From Rathayibacter sp. SW19 (GTDB taxonomy: Bacteria; Actinomycetota; Actinomycetes; Actinomycetales; Microbacteriaceae): 64,000 bases of DNA. Made by a program: the position numbers and the translations under genes. The notes beneath the pieces were generated by a model. That model saw only the letters and a list, made by a program, of their open reading frames with translations. It did not search any database and was not told the origin of the DNA. Positions 1 to 8,548 of the stretch are shown here, one piece after another (the stretch's first letter is position 1; the number at the start of each line of letters is the position of its first letter). The stretch lies in assembly GCF_030866825.1 (NCBI RefSeq), contig NZ_CP133020.1, positions 1,488,001 to 1,552,000 of the forward strand, given 5' to 3'.

Positions 1-1113
1 ATACAACTCCGTCGTGCGATTCGTCTGCGTCAACGCCGCGCGGGCACTCCACTTCTTACAGACCAGCTGGCCCTCGATCGCGCCGGTGACGTCGGCCGGC
101 AACGGGAGTCCGTCGTTTTCGTAGCCTTTGTACAAGGCGCCGTCGTCGCCGACCCGCAGAAAGTGGAAGGTCATGTCCAGGTGTTCGGTCATCAGATTGG
201 TCATCCGCAATGCTGCAGACTCGTGGGTGGTGCCGAACGCGTCGCGAAAGTCCTCGACCGCGAGATCCTTCTCCTTCTTCGCGTTCTGAAGGAACGTCAC
301 TGAGGCGTCCAACGGCATCAGGCACGACGCTGCGAAGTAGTTGATCTCCAGCCGCTGCCGTAGAAACTCCGCGTAGCTGTCCGGCCGCTCATGCCCGAGA
401 ATGCGGTGCGCCATCGCCTGCAATGCCATCGAACGCAGCCCGTGCCCGCCGGGAATCGATGCGGGCGGCAGATAGATGCGCCCATTGGCGAGGTCGGTGA
501 CCGACCGTGCAGAATGCGGCAGATCGCTCACGTAGATCAGTTGAAACCCGAGCTGTTCGGCCATCACGCTGACCTCACGGTGCGTGAGCGCTCCCGTCGT
601 ATGACCGGATGCCTTCACCCGCTCCTGCGCGATCTTCTCGATCTGGGGCAGATAGTTGTTCTTGGCGCGCATCTCTTCGCGCAGTTCGGTGTTCGCCCGC
701 CGAGCCTCTTCCGGCGTCGCGATCGCGAGTTTGGCGTGTCGGGCCAGCTCGCGATGCAGGCCGACGATCGCCTCGAGCGTCTGCGTTGGCGTACCCCGCG
801 TCGGCTTCACCATCGGCAGGCCCAGCGCACCATACAGGGATCCGCGCTGCGCCCGCGCGAGCTCGATTTCCAGCGCCGCCCGGGCATCCGGAGCTTCGTT
901 CACGAGCAGATCGTTCAACGCCACGCCGAGCTCTGTTGCGATCGTCTGCAGCGCAGACAAGCGGGGTTCGCGCCTGCCGTTCTCGATCAGTGACAGCTGG
1001 CTGGCTGCGATTCCGGATGTCGCCGCAAGCTGATCCAATGTCAGCCCGCGTTTGCCGCGGAAATGGCGGATGCGATGGCCGATTGTCGCGATATCAGGGC
1101 TGCTTTGCTCCAT
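1..1113 (-). CDS. RamB/ScfR-type XRE transcriptional regulator (C-terminus beyond window)
   Basis: About 371 residues are visible and the frame is open at base 1, so the C-terminus is missing. Residues about 10-65 form an XRE helix-turn-helix (GLTLDQLAATSGIAASQLS then LIENGRREP). A middle domain resembles the IrrE/ImmA N-terminal fold, but its HEXXH-like site reads AHRILGH, so the catalytic glutamate is absent, as in regulators of short-chain acyl-CoA metabolism. RamB of Corynebacterium, of this architecture, controls acetate and glyoxylate-cycle genes. The gene is divergent from pckG over a 149-bp gap, so control of gluconeogenesis or acetate use is a reasonable inference. ATG at 1113 is chosen because the HTH begins ten residues later. 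Family assignment is firm; orthology to RamB is likely but not proven. Confidence 0.9.
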   Translation of the reverse strand, partial: MEQSSPDIATIGHRIRHFRGKRGLTLDQLAATSGIAASQLSLIENGRREPRLSALQTIATELGVALNDLLVNEAPDARAALEIELARAQRGSLYGALGLPMVKPTRGTPTQTLEAIVGLHRELARHAKLAIATPEEARRANTELREEMRAKNNYLPQIEKIAQERVKASGHTTGALTHREVSVMAEQLGFQLIYVSDLPHSARSVTDLANGRIYLPPASIPGGHGLRSMALQAMAHRILGHERPDSYAEFLRQRLEINYFAASCLMPLDASVTFLQNAKKEKDLAVEDFRDAFGTTHESAALRMTNLMTEHLDMTFHFLRVGDDGALYKGYENDGLPLPADVTGAIEGQLVCKKWSARAALTQTNRTTELY

Positions 1114-1129
1114 CTCTTCACAATAGCGA

Positions 1130-1145
1130 AAGAATCGCGATTCTT
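1130..1145. promoter_or_regulatory. 16-bp perfect palindrome, putative operator between ramB-like gene and pckG
   Basis: AAGAATCGCGATTCTT is a perfect palindrome 17 bp upstream of the regulator start codon, in the shared divergent intergenic region. The position suits an autoregulatory operator of the XRE regulator. It does not resemble the TTGCAAA-type site described for corynebacterial RamB. Function is inferred. Confidence 0.55.
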
Positions 1146-1262
1146 GAGTGCCAATATCGACCGTGCGACGGCGATTTTGGCCGCATTGTGGGTGTAGGCC
1201 ACCGAAATTCAACACCTCTGCAACGAAAAACGTCGCACTGTCAACCGTCGAAAGGAACCCCG

Positions 1263-3116
1263 ATGACGATCCTTGACTCCCCTCGCAACCACACAGCCTC
1301 GACCCCTGAGCCCTACCCGCGCGGCACGAGCGATGCCAAGCTCAGCGCCTGGGTTGCTGATGTTGCCGCGCTCACGCAGCCGGACGCGATCGTCTGGTGC
1401 GACGGCTCACTGCGCGAGGCCGACCAACTGACCCGCCTGTTGATCGCGGAAGGCAAGCTGATCAGGCTGAACCCGGAGTGGCGGCCGAACAGCTTCTTGG
1501 CCCGCACGGACCCCGCGGATGTCGCACGCGTCGAAGACCGCACCTTTATCTGCTCGAAAGAGGAGATCGACGCGGGGCCGACGAACAACTGGCGCGAGCC
1601 GAGCGAGATGCGTGCAAACCTGCGCGAGGTGTTCGCCGGCAGCATGCGCGGCCGCACGATGTATGTCGTGCCGTTCTCGATGGGGCCGCTCGGCGGGCCG
1701 ATCTCGCAGCTCGGCGTCGAGATCACCGACTCCGAGTACGTCGTGATCAACATGGGAATCATGACCCGGATGGGCGCCGGCGCCTTGAAGTTGATCGAGG
1801 CGGGGCAGAGCTGGGTTCCCGCTGTGCACAGCGTCGGCTACCCGCTGATCGACGCGAACGGGGTTCGTCGCGACGAGGTGCAGTGGCCCTGCAACGACAC
1901 GAAGTACATCGTTCAGTTCCCCGAGACGCGCGAGATCTTCTCCTACGGCTCCGGCTACGGCGGCAACTCGCTGCTCGGCAAGAAGGCCTTCGCATTGCGG
2001 ATCGCCTCGGCCATGGGTCGCGATGAGGGCTGGCTGGCCGAGCACATGCTGATCATCAAGGTGACCTCGCCGGCCGGCGACGTGCACCACATGGCAGCGG
2101 CATTCCCGTCCGCGTGCGGCAAGACGAACCTGTCGATGTTGCGTCCGACGCTTCCCGGCTGGAAGGTCGAAACACTCGGCGATGACATCGCTTGGCTGCG
2201 ACCGGGCCCGGACGGGCGCCTGTGGGCGATCAACCCGGAACGCGGCTTCTTCGGCGTCGCGCCGGGCACCGGCGTATCGACGAACGCGACCGCGATCGAC
2301 ACCATGTGGGGCAACACCATCTTCACGAATGTCGCTCTGCGTGACGACGGAGACGTCTGGTGGGAAGGCCTCACAGACACGCCGCCCAACCACCTGATCG
2401 ACTGGCAAGGCAACGACTGGACGCCGGATTCGGGGCGCCCAGCTGCGCATCCGAACTCGCGCTTCACTGTCGCGGCCGACCAGTGCCCGACGATCTCCGA
2501 CGATTGGGATGCCGCAGGTGGCGTTCCGATCGACGCCATCATCTTCGGTGGTCGACGGGCAACAAACGTTCCGCTCGTCGTCGAAGCGAAAGACTGGAGG
2601 CACGGTGTGTTCATCGGTGCAACAGTTGCGTCAGAGCAGACTGCGGCGGCCGAAGGACCGGTCGGGCAGCTACGTCGCGACCCGTTCGCGATGCTCCCGT
2701 TCTGCGGTTACAACATGGCAGACCACTGGGGGCACTGGCTGAAGATGGGCGACAAGCTCGGCATCAAGGCGCCGGCGATCTTCCAGGTGAATTGGTTCCG
2801 CAAGGGTGAAGACGGCCGATTCCTGTGGCCGGGTTTCGCTGAAAACTCACGCGTGATCGCGTGGATTGCCGAGCGTCTCGAGGGCGAAGTCGGTGCCACC
2901 TCCACTGCGATCGGCCGTCTGCCGCAGCGCGACGAGCTCGAACTCGAGGGGCTCGACGTGTCGGACGCCGACCTCGACGCACTGTTCGCGGTGGACGCAG
3001 AGTCCTGGCTGGCAGAGTGCGACATGACCGAGGAGTTCTTCGCTCAGTTCGACGGGCGCGTTCCCGCTGCGCTGAACGCCGAGTTGGCTGCGCTGCGCTA
3101 CCACCTGAGGCACTGA
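1263..3116 (+). CDS. pckG: Phosphoenolpyruvate carboxykinase (GTP)
   Basis: This 617-residue protein matches the usual length of GTP-dependent PEPCK, which converts oxaloacetate plus GTP to phosphoenolpyruvate, CO2 and GDP in the cytosol, the entry step of gluconeogenesis. The kinase-1a P-loop FPSACGKTN lies at about residues 281-289 with the reactive P-loop cysteine; the hallmarks NPERGFFGVAPGT and FGGRR follow. ATG at 1263 is preceded by AAAGGA seven bases upstream; the frame stays open far upstream, but the conserved protein starts here. The gene is monocistronic, divergent from a RamB-like regulator, and converges on a sugar ABC permease across a set of inverted repeats. Confidence 0.97.
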   Translation: MTILDSPRNHTASTPEPYPRGTSDAKLSAWVADVAALTQPDAIVWCDGSLREADQLTRLLIAEGKLIRLNPEWRPNSFLARTDPADVARVEDRTFICSKEEIDAGPTNNWREPSEMRANLREVFAGSMRGRTMYVVPFSMGPLGGPISQLGVEITDSEYVVINMGIMTRMGAGALKLIEAGQSWVPAVHSVGYPLIDANGVRRDEVQWPCNDTKYIVQFPETREIFSYGSGYGGNSLLGKKAFALRIASAMGRDEGWLAEHMLIIKVTSPAGDVHHMAAAFPSACGKTNLSMLRPTLPGWKVETLGDDIAWLRPGPDGRLWAINPERGFFGVAPGTGVSTNATAIDTMWGNTIFTNVALRDDGDVWWEGLTDTPPNHLIDWQGNDWTPDSGRPAAHPNSRFTVAADQCPTISDDWDAAGGVPIDAIIFGGRRATNVPLVVEAKDWRHGVFIGATVASEQTAAAEGPVGQLRRDPFAMLPFCGYNMADHWGHWLKMGDKLGIKAPAIFQVNWFRKGEDGRFLWPGFAENSRVIAWIAERLEGEVGATSTAIGRLPQRDELELEGLDVSDADLDALFAVDAESWLAECDMTEEFFAQFDGRVPAALNAELAALRYHLRH

Positions 3117-3161
3117 GCCACGGGTGTGCGCGGATGCACGCCGTGCGCCACTTCGCGCGGC

Positions 3162-3213
3162 GTGCGCCAGTTCAACTGGCGCACACTGCTCAAACTGGCG
3201 CGCTGAGCGCGCC
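3162..3213. terminator. Inverted repeats between convergent genes, probable bidirectional terminator
   Basis: Arms GTGCGCCAGTT (3162-3172) and AACTGGCGCAC (3174-3184) form a near-continuous 23-bp palindrome. A second hairpin, GGCGCGC / GCGCGCC with a 3-nt loop, follows at 3197-3213. There is no U-tract, which is common in GC-rich actinobacteria. The site separates the 3' ends of pckG and the sugar permease. Confidence 0.6.
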
Positions 3214-3223
3214 CGGCGGCTTA

Positions 3224-4327
3224 TTACGGCGACTTCACTGCCGCGCGCACGGTTCGACTGCTCGTGGCCGAACGGTTCGCAAAGCGCTGCTGGAGAAGCA
3301 CGGCGATGACGATGATCGCGCCCTTCGCGATAGCCTGCACAGACGTCGACAGATTGTTCTGCGTGAACACGTTCGTCAGCGTTGAGAAGATCAGAACGCC
3401 GAGTACGGTACCCATGATGGTGCCGCGTCCGCCGATCAGCAAGGTTCCTCCGACAACGACGGCGGCAATGGCGTCGAGCTCGTAGAGTTGGCCGTGCGTC
3501 GACGTGCCGGCTGTCGTGCGACCGAGCATCATCACCCCGGCGATACCCGCGGCCAGCCCGGCCAGTGCGTAGAGGTACATGGTGTGTCGCTTCACGTTGA
3601 TGCCGGCTAGGCGGGCCGCTTCGAGGTTGCCGCCGATCGCTACCGTTCGGCGCCCGAACGTTGTGCGGTTCAGGAGAAACCAGCCGGCGAGACTGACCAG
3701 GGCGAAGATCCAGATCAGGATCGGTACGCCAAGAAAGTTCGCGGTGAAGACATCTTTGAAACCGCTGACGGTCACGAGCTGCGTGGTTCGGTTGGCCAGG
3801 AGCTCGGCCAGCCCGCGTGCACCGACAAGCATGGCAAGAGTTGCGATGAAGGCGACCACCCCGCCGTATGCGACGACCACCCCGTTGACGAATCCGACCG
3901 CTACTCCGACCAGCAGGGCGACGAGCACCATCGCGATCCAGCTGGTCTGGTCGGCGAACGCCTGCACCCAGGAGAGCGTTGCGACAACCGTGGTGAGGCC
4001 CATGACAGACCCCACCGAAAGATCGATGCCGCCCGCGGTGATGACAAAGGTCATGCCGATGCTGATGACGCCGATGACCGACGCCAGCCGCAGGATCACC
4101 AGGATGTTGCCGACGCTGGCGAATCGGTCTCCCGCGGTCAGAACACCGACGATGATGAGCAGCAGGAGTGCGATGATCAAACCGATCGAGCGCCCGCTCG
4201 ACCCGCTGAAGAGCCGGGTGAGCAGACCGCGAGTGGCGTCCGCCGAGTCTCCCGCGAGTTCTCCGGAGGAATCGCTTGAAGGACGCGTGTCGACAACCGT
4301 GTTGGTAGCCGGGTTGTGCTCACTCAT
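3224..4327 (-). CDS. Ribose/xylose-type sugar ABC transporter permease (RbsC family)
   Basis: The 367-residue protein has a long polar N-terminus (about 55 residues) and then about ten hydrophobic segments typical of the RbsC/XylH branched permease family. The conserved FVITAGGIDLSVGSVMGL stretch, diagnostic of this family, is at about residues 97-115. It would form the membrane channel of a carbohydrate uptake ABC transporter. Its ATG overlaps the stop of the upstream ATPase gene (ATGA), showing translational coupling. The matching binding protein is encoded divergently at 6131. The substrate cannot be read from sequence; the nearby sugar isomerase and ROK regulator indicate a sugar or polyol. 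Confidence 0.93.
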   Translation of the reverse strand: MSEHNPATNTVVDTRPSSDSSGELAGDSADATRGLLTRLFSGSSGRSIGLIIALLLLIIVGVLTAGDRFASVGNILVILRLASVIGVISIGMTFVITAGGIDLSVGSVMGLTTVVATLSWVQAFADQTSWIAMVLVALLVGVAVGFVNGVVVAYGGVVAFIATLAMLVGARGLAELLANRTTQLVTVSGFKDVFTANFLGVPILIWIFALVSLAGWFLLNRTTFGRRTVAIGGNLEAARLAGINVKRHTMYLYALAGLAAGIAGVMMLGRTTAGTSTHGQLYELDAIAAVVVGGTLLIGGRGTIMGTVLGVLIFSTLTNVFTQNNLSTSVQAIAKGAIIVIAVLLQQRFANRSATSSRTVRAAVKSP

Positions 4328-5843
4328 ACGTGGGCTCCTTTCATGACCAGATCGAGCACGTCGTGCTCGTCGATGGCATCGGCTCGCGACGTGTGGATGA
4401 CGCGGCCCTCTGCGATTACCAGTACGCGATCGGAAAGGCCGAGTACCTCGTCGATTTCGCTCGAGACGACGACGATGGCGGTGCCGTCGTCGGCGAGTTG
4501 GCGGATCAAGGCATAGATCTCAGCGCGCGCACCGACATCGACTCCGCGAGTCGGTTCGTCGAGTAGCAGCACACGCGTGCCGTGCACCAGCCATCGGGCG
4601 AGCAATATTTTCTGTTGGTTGCCGCCGGAGAGAGTGCGGGTCACTCGTTCGGGGTCTGCGGGTCGCAGTTCGAGCGCGACCAGCTGCTCGTGGGCGATTT
4701 CGCGCTCGGCCTTCTCATTGACGAAGCCCGCTTTGGCCCAACGGGCGAAACTGGCCAGCGTGACATTCCTGTAGATCGGTTCGTCCAGGATCAGGCCCTG
4801 ACTCTTGCGCTCTTCGGGGGAGAGTCCCATGCCGGCCATCACTCCGGATGGCACAGAACCGGCAGTGACGGGACGCCCCGACACGGCGACGGTTCCGGAT
4901 GTGGCTTTCCTGGCGCCGTAGATCGTCTCGAGGATTTCGGACCGCCCCGAACCCACGAGCCCCGCGAGCCCAACGATCTCGCCCGCGCGAACGGTCAGGT
5001 CGACGTCGGAGAAGACTCCGGCCAGTGCCAGGTTCTGCACGTCGAGCACCACGGGAGCGTCTTGATCGAGATCGGTGGCCGGCGGGAAGACGTTTTCAAC
5101 CGTACGGCCGGTCATGAGTTTGATCAGGTCGGCAGTCGGGGTGGAAGCGACGGGCAGGCTCGTGGCCACCGAGCGTCCGTCTTTGATGACGGTCATCCGG
5201 TCGCCGATCTGCCGGATCTCCTCGAGGCGGTGTGAGATGTAGATCACGGCGATGCCGGATGCGCTGAGCTCGTGCACCACTCGAAAGAGGTTCCGCACCT
5301 CCTGGGCGTCGAGCACGGCCGACGGCTCGTCCATGATGATCAGCTTGGTGTCGTGCGAGAGCGCGCGTGCCATGCTGACGATCTGTTTGTTCGCGGCGGA
5401 GAGGGTACCGACTTCGCGGTGAGGTGAAATCTTCGCGTGCCCGAGCCTCGCCATGAGTTGGCGGGCCATTCGAGTCGTCGTGCGCCGATCCGTTACGCCT
5501 GCCACAGCGTGTTCGTGACCGAGAAAGATGTTCTCCGCAACGCTGAGGCCGTCGACGACGTCGAGCTCCTGATACATCGTGGCGATGCCGAGCTGCAGCG
5601 CTTCCACCGGACTGGCGATCGCGATCGGTTCGCCGTGCCAGAGGATTTCACCACTGTCCGGCGGGTACACGCCGGAGAGAATCTTGATGAGAGTGGACTT
5701 GCCCGCGCCGTTCTGCCCGAGCAGGCAGTGCACCTCGCCGGGAGCACTTCGAGGTCGACGCCCTTGAGCGCTTGCACCCCGGCAAACCCCTTGGTCAGCG
5801 AGCGCACCGTCAGCAGCGGTTCGTCGGGAGCAGTTTTTGCCAT
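4324..5843 (-). CDS. Ribose-type sugar ABC transporter ATP-binding protein, split by an apparent one-base deletion
   Basis: The protein belongs to the RbsA/MglA family with two fused ABC domains and would be about 506 residues if intact. The N-terminal part (start ATG 5843, MAKTAPDEPLLTVRSLTKGF) and the rest (Walker A GQNGAGKST onward, C-terminal signature LSGGNQQK) lie in different frames. The break is at about 5737-5742, where the coding strand reads CTCCCGGCGAGGTGCAC; one extra G would restore the expected LPGEVHCLLGQNG. Everything else looks intact, so this is either a sequencing or assembly error in a G run or a recent inactivating mutation. The first domain has LSAANKQI in place of a canonical signature, normal for this family. 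Confidence 0.85.
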
Positions 5844-6130
5844 GCAGACAACATAACAGGACAAATCATTAACTGCCAGACCGGGTATTGGCAGAATTGC
5901 TGAGATTCAGCGACAAATCGTTTGTTCACCGAAACAAACAATTACTTCGATCACTGCTATCACCTGGGTGTAATGAGGTGGCACATTCTCAAAATGCCTG
6001 ATATGTTGCCTGGAACGTCAAAACGGATAGCTCGACCGGCACCGTGCATCAGGACCGGTTGATAGCTCCGCACCGGCAAGCAACAGCACCTGCACCAACC
6101 ACAAGCGTCACAACACTTGGAGGAAACACA
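5844..6130. promoter_or_regulatory. Divergent promoter region with two inverted repeats, putative ROK-repressor operator
   Basis: This 287-bp AT-richer gap separates the ATPase/permease pair (minus) from the binding-protein gene (plus). CTGCCA (5873-5878) pairs with TGGCAG (5889-5894), and GTTTGTT (5920-5926) pairs with AACAAAC (5933-5939). GACAAATC is directly repeated at 5860 and 5912. These are good candidates for operators of the ROK repressor encoded at 8549. No -35/-10 pair can be assigned with confidence. Confidence 0.5.
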
Positions 6131-7177
6131 ATGGTTCCATCACGCCCACAACGCCGCCGATTGCTCATGGCAGCCGGCGCAGCACTGTCCGTCGGGGCAC
6201 TCCTGACTGCGTGCACGCCCGGGTCGGCTGACCCCGAGGCCGGCACGTCGAAAAGCCAATCGTCCGAGTCCGGCAAGTCCGGTGGCACAGTGACGATCGG
6301 GTTCTCCGGGCCCGCCGCAGACCACGGCTGGCTCGGCGCCATCAACAGCGCTGCGCTGAAAGCAGCGGAAGGCTTCGACGACGTGAAGCTTGTCGTGGCA
6401 GAAGGCACCAACGACGCGAGTCTGCAGATCAGCCAGGTTGAGACCTTCATCAACGACAAGGTCGACGCGATCGTGTTGCTGCCGACGGATGGTGCCGCGC
6501 TGACCGATGTGGCTATCAAGGCGATGCAGGCTGGAATCCCCGTCATCAACGTCGATCGTGAATTCAGCAGCACCTTTGCTGCACGCACGACCGTTCTCGG
6601 TGACAACTACGGCATGGGCGTCAGCGCCGGCACTTACATCTGTCACGAGCTCGACGGTAAGAAGAACGCCGTGGTCGCGGAGATTGCCGGTATCGACAGC
6701 CTGCCGCTCACCCAGGACCGCAGCAAGGGCTTCGCCGACGCATTGAAGGACTGTGGCCTCAAGGTCACTAACCGCGTAGCTGCAGACTTCACCGTGCAGG
6801 GCGGCGAGGCGGCGACTTCCCAGTTGCTCGCATCCGCTCCGAAGATCGACGCCGTCTGGAACCACGATGACGATCAAGGAATCGGCGTGCTTGCGGCCAT
6901 CGACGCCGCAAACCGCGGTGAGTTCTTCATGGTCGGCGGTGCCGGCTCCAAGAATGCGATGGAAGCAATCAAGGCCGGTGACTCCGTGCTGAAGGCGACG
7001 GTCATCTACCCGTCGACGCAGGCTGCCGACGGGATTGCGCTGGCACGTCTCATCGCTCAGGGCCAGCACTTCGGTGACCTCGTTACGAAGGGTGTGCCGA
7101 ACCGCGTTGTGCTCGACGCACCGGTCGTTACCAAGGAGAACGTGGACACATATATCGGGGCCGCATTCGCGTCCTAA
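6131..7177 (+). CDS. Sugar ABC transporter substrate-binding lipoprotein (RbsB/periplasmic-binding family)
   Basis: The 348-residue protein starts with an arginine-rich signal peptide and a lipobox ending LLTAC, with the lipidated cysteine at residue 28, so it is anchored outside the membrane. The mature part matches the type 1 periplasmic binding fold (VTIGFSGPAADHGWLGAIN at the first strand, IPVINVDREF mid-protein) as in RbsB-like receptors. ATG 6131 is chosen because AGGA precedes it and the signal peptide begins there. It should deliver the sugar to the divergently encoded permease and ATPase. A strong hairpin directly after the stop likely raises its level relative to downstream genes. 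Confidence 0.93.
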   Translation: MVPSRPQRRRLLMAAGAALSVGALLTACTPGSADPEAGTSKSQSSESGKSGGTVTIGFSGPAADHGWLGAINSAALKAAEGFDDVKLVVAEGTNDASLQISQVETFINDKVDAIVLLPTDGAALTDVAIKAMQAGIPVINVDREFSSTFAARTTVLGDNYGMGVSAGTYICHELDGKKNAVVAEIAGIDSLPLTQDRSKGFADALKDCGLKVTNRVAADFTVQGGEAATSQLLASAPKIDAVWNHDDDQGIGVLAAIDAANRGEFFMVGGAGSKNAMEAIKAGDSVLKATVIYPSTQAADGIALARLIAQGQHFGDLVTKGVPNRVVLDAPVVTKENVDTYIGAAFAS

Positions 7178-7190
7178 ACCCGTCGATGAA

Positions 7191-7220
7191 GGGGTGCTCA
7201 TGTTTGCGCAGGAGCACCCC
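7191..7220 (+). terminator. Hairpin terminator or attenuator after the sugar-binding protein gene
   Basis: GGGGTGCTC (7191-7199) and GAGCACCCC (7212-7220) form a perfect 9-bp stem with a 12-nt loop, followed by TTCTTC. It lies 13 bp after the stop codon. In sugar ABC operons such hairpins commonly keep the binding protein more abundant than distal products. Confidence 0.75.
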
Positions 7221-7287
7221 TTCTTCGTACCCACCCGCCGTCTGACCGGCCACCTACCCGACCGGCCGCCTACCCGACCGGCCGCTG

Positions 7288-7399
7288 CCCAACCGACACT
7301 GCCCAACCCGCCCTTCCCAACCCGCCCTTCCCAACCGACACTGCCCAACCCGCCCTTCCCAACCGGCCCTTGCCAACCCGCCCTTCCCAACCGAGGAGC
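7288..7399 (+). repeat. 14-bp tandem repeat upstream of the sugar isomerase gene
   Basis: Eight consecutive 14-bp units fill 7288-7399, mostly CCCAACCCGCCCTT with the variant CCCAACCGACACTG. The last unit, CCCAACCGAGGAGC, carries the GAGGAG ribosome-binding site of the next gene. A related but irregular CGACCGGCCGCCTACC repeat precedes it from about 7240. The whole 7221-7404 spacer is otherwise featureless. Confidence 0.9.
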
Positions 7400-7404
7400 T
7401 CAAC

Positions 7405-8406
7405 ATGACCAGACCAATCACCTTGTTCACCGGCCAGTGGGCTGACTTGCCCTTCGAAGAGGTAGCACGCCTGGCATCCGGGTGGGGCTACGACGGCCTG
7501 GAGATCGCCTGCTGGGGTGACCATCTCGACTCGACTCGGTGGAACGACGACGCGTACGTCGCCGGAAAACTCGCCGTGCTCGAGAAGCACAACCTCAAGG
7601 TCTTCACGATCTCCAATCACCTAACCGGGCAGGCGGTCTGCGACGACCCGATCGATGAGAGGCATCGCGGCATGCTTTCCAACGCGGTGTGGGGCCATGG
7701 CGAGCCGGAGGGCGTGCGTCGGCGTGCGGCCGAAGAGATGAAGAACACAGCCCGACTCGCCGCAAAGCTGGGTGTCAAGACCGTCGTGGGCTTCACCGGT
7801 TCGAGCATTTGGAAGTATGTTGCGATGTTTCCGCCGGTGTCCCAAGAACTCGTCGACGCCGGCTACGAGGATTTTGCTGCTCGGTGGAATCCGATCCTCG
7901 ACGTCTTCGACGAGGTTGGTGTGCGTTTCGCCCATGAGGTGCATCCAAGCGAGATCGCCTATGACTACTGGACCACCGTGCGGGCGCTCGAGGCGATCGG
8001 ACACCGCGAAACCTTCGGACTCAACTGGGATCCGAGCCATTTCATCTGGCAGCAGCTGGATCCCGTGGATTTCATTCTCGAATTCGCCGACCGCATTTAC
8101 CACGTCGATTGCAAGGATGTGAAGCTCCGGCTGGGTAACGGCCGCAACGGTCGCCTGGGCTCTCATCTGCCCTGGGCTGATTTGCGACGCGGGTGGGACT
8201 TCGTCTCCACCGGCCGTGGGGACGTTCCGTGGGAGGCGAGCTTCCGAGCGCTCAACAGCATCGGCTACGACGGCCCGATCTCGGTCGAATGGGAAGATGC
8301 CGGCATGGACAGGTTGCTGGGGGCACCTGAGGCGCTCGAGTTCGTCAAGCAGAACGCGTTTGCCGCGCCCGAGGCCGCTTTCGACGCAGCTTTCAGTTCG
8401 CGGTGA
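7405..8406 (+). CDS. Sugar phosphate isomerase/epimerase, xylose-isomerase-like TIM barrel
   Basis: The 333-residue protein belongs to the AP-endonuclease-2/xylose-isomerase-like TIM-barrel family that isomerises or epimerises sugars using divalent metal. Likely metal ligands are the acidic and histidine residues in YDGLEIACWGDH, AHEVHPSE, LNWDPSHF, YHVDCKD and ISVEWED. It follows a sugar-binding lipoprotein and precedes a ROK repressor, so it probably acts on the imported sugar or its oxidation product. ATG 7405 has GAGGAG six bases upstream, inside the last unit of a tandem repeat. The exact reaction is not predictable. Confidence 0.9.
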   Translation: MTRPITLFTGQWADLPFEEVARLASGWGYDGLEIACWGDHLDSTRWNDDAYVAGKLAVLEKHNLKVFTISNHLTGQAVCDDPIDERHRGMLSNAVWGHGEPEGVRRRAAEEMKNTARLAAKLGVKTVVGFTGSSIWKYVAMFPPVSQELVDAGYEDFAARWNPILDVFDEVGVRFAHEVHPSEIAYDYWTTVRALEAIGHRETFGLNWDPSHFIWQQLDPVDFILEFADRIYHVDCKDVKLRLGNGRNGRLGSHLPWADLRRGWDFVSTGRGDVPWEASFRALNSIGYDGPISVEWEDAGMDRLLGAPEALEFVKQNAFAAPEAAFDAAFSSR

Positions 8407-8507
8407 ACGGATAGTTGCGGGTGGCCGCGTCGAACCGCCGCGTCGAACCGTGGTAACCCCTGTGGAGCGCGGCCACACCGTGGAGGACTAACATTTATCC
8501 GGCTCAT

Positions 8508-8518
8508 GTGCATTGCAC
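8508..8518. promoter_or_regulatory. Short palindrome upstream of the ROK regulator gene
   Basis: GTGCA-T-TGCAC sits 30 bp before the ROK start codon in a 142-bp gap and could be an operator. The same gap contains a direct repeat of CCGCGTCGAACCG at about 8426-8450. No other element was recognised there. Confidence 0.35.
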
Positions 8519-8548
8519 GTCTCAGGGCCGTCTGAAGAGGTGAAATGA

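Noticed and set aside
1114..1262. Corynebacterial RamB box (TTGCAAA type) in the pckG promoter
   Set aside because: No such motif is present; the only clear symmetric element is the 16-bp palindrome.
1407..2603. 398-codon minus-strand open frame opposite pckG
   Set aside because: High GC makes long antisense frames common; pckG has full-length family similarity and this frame has none.
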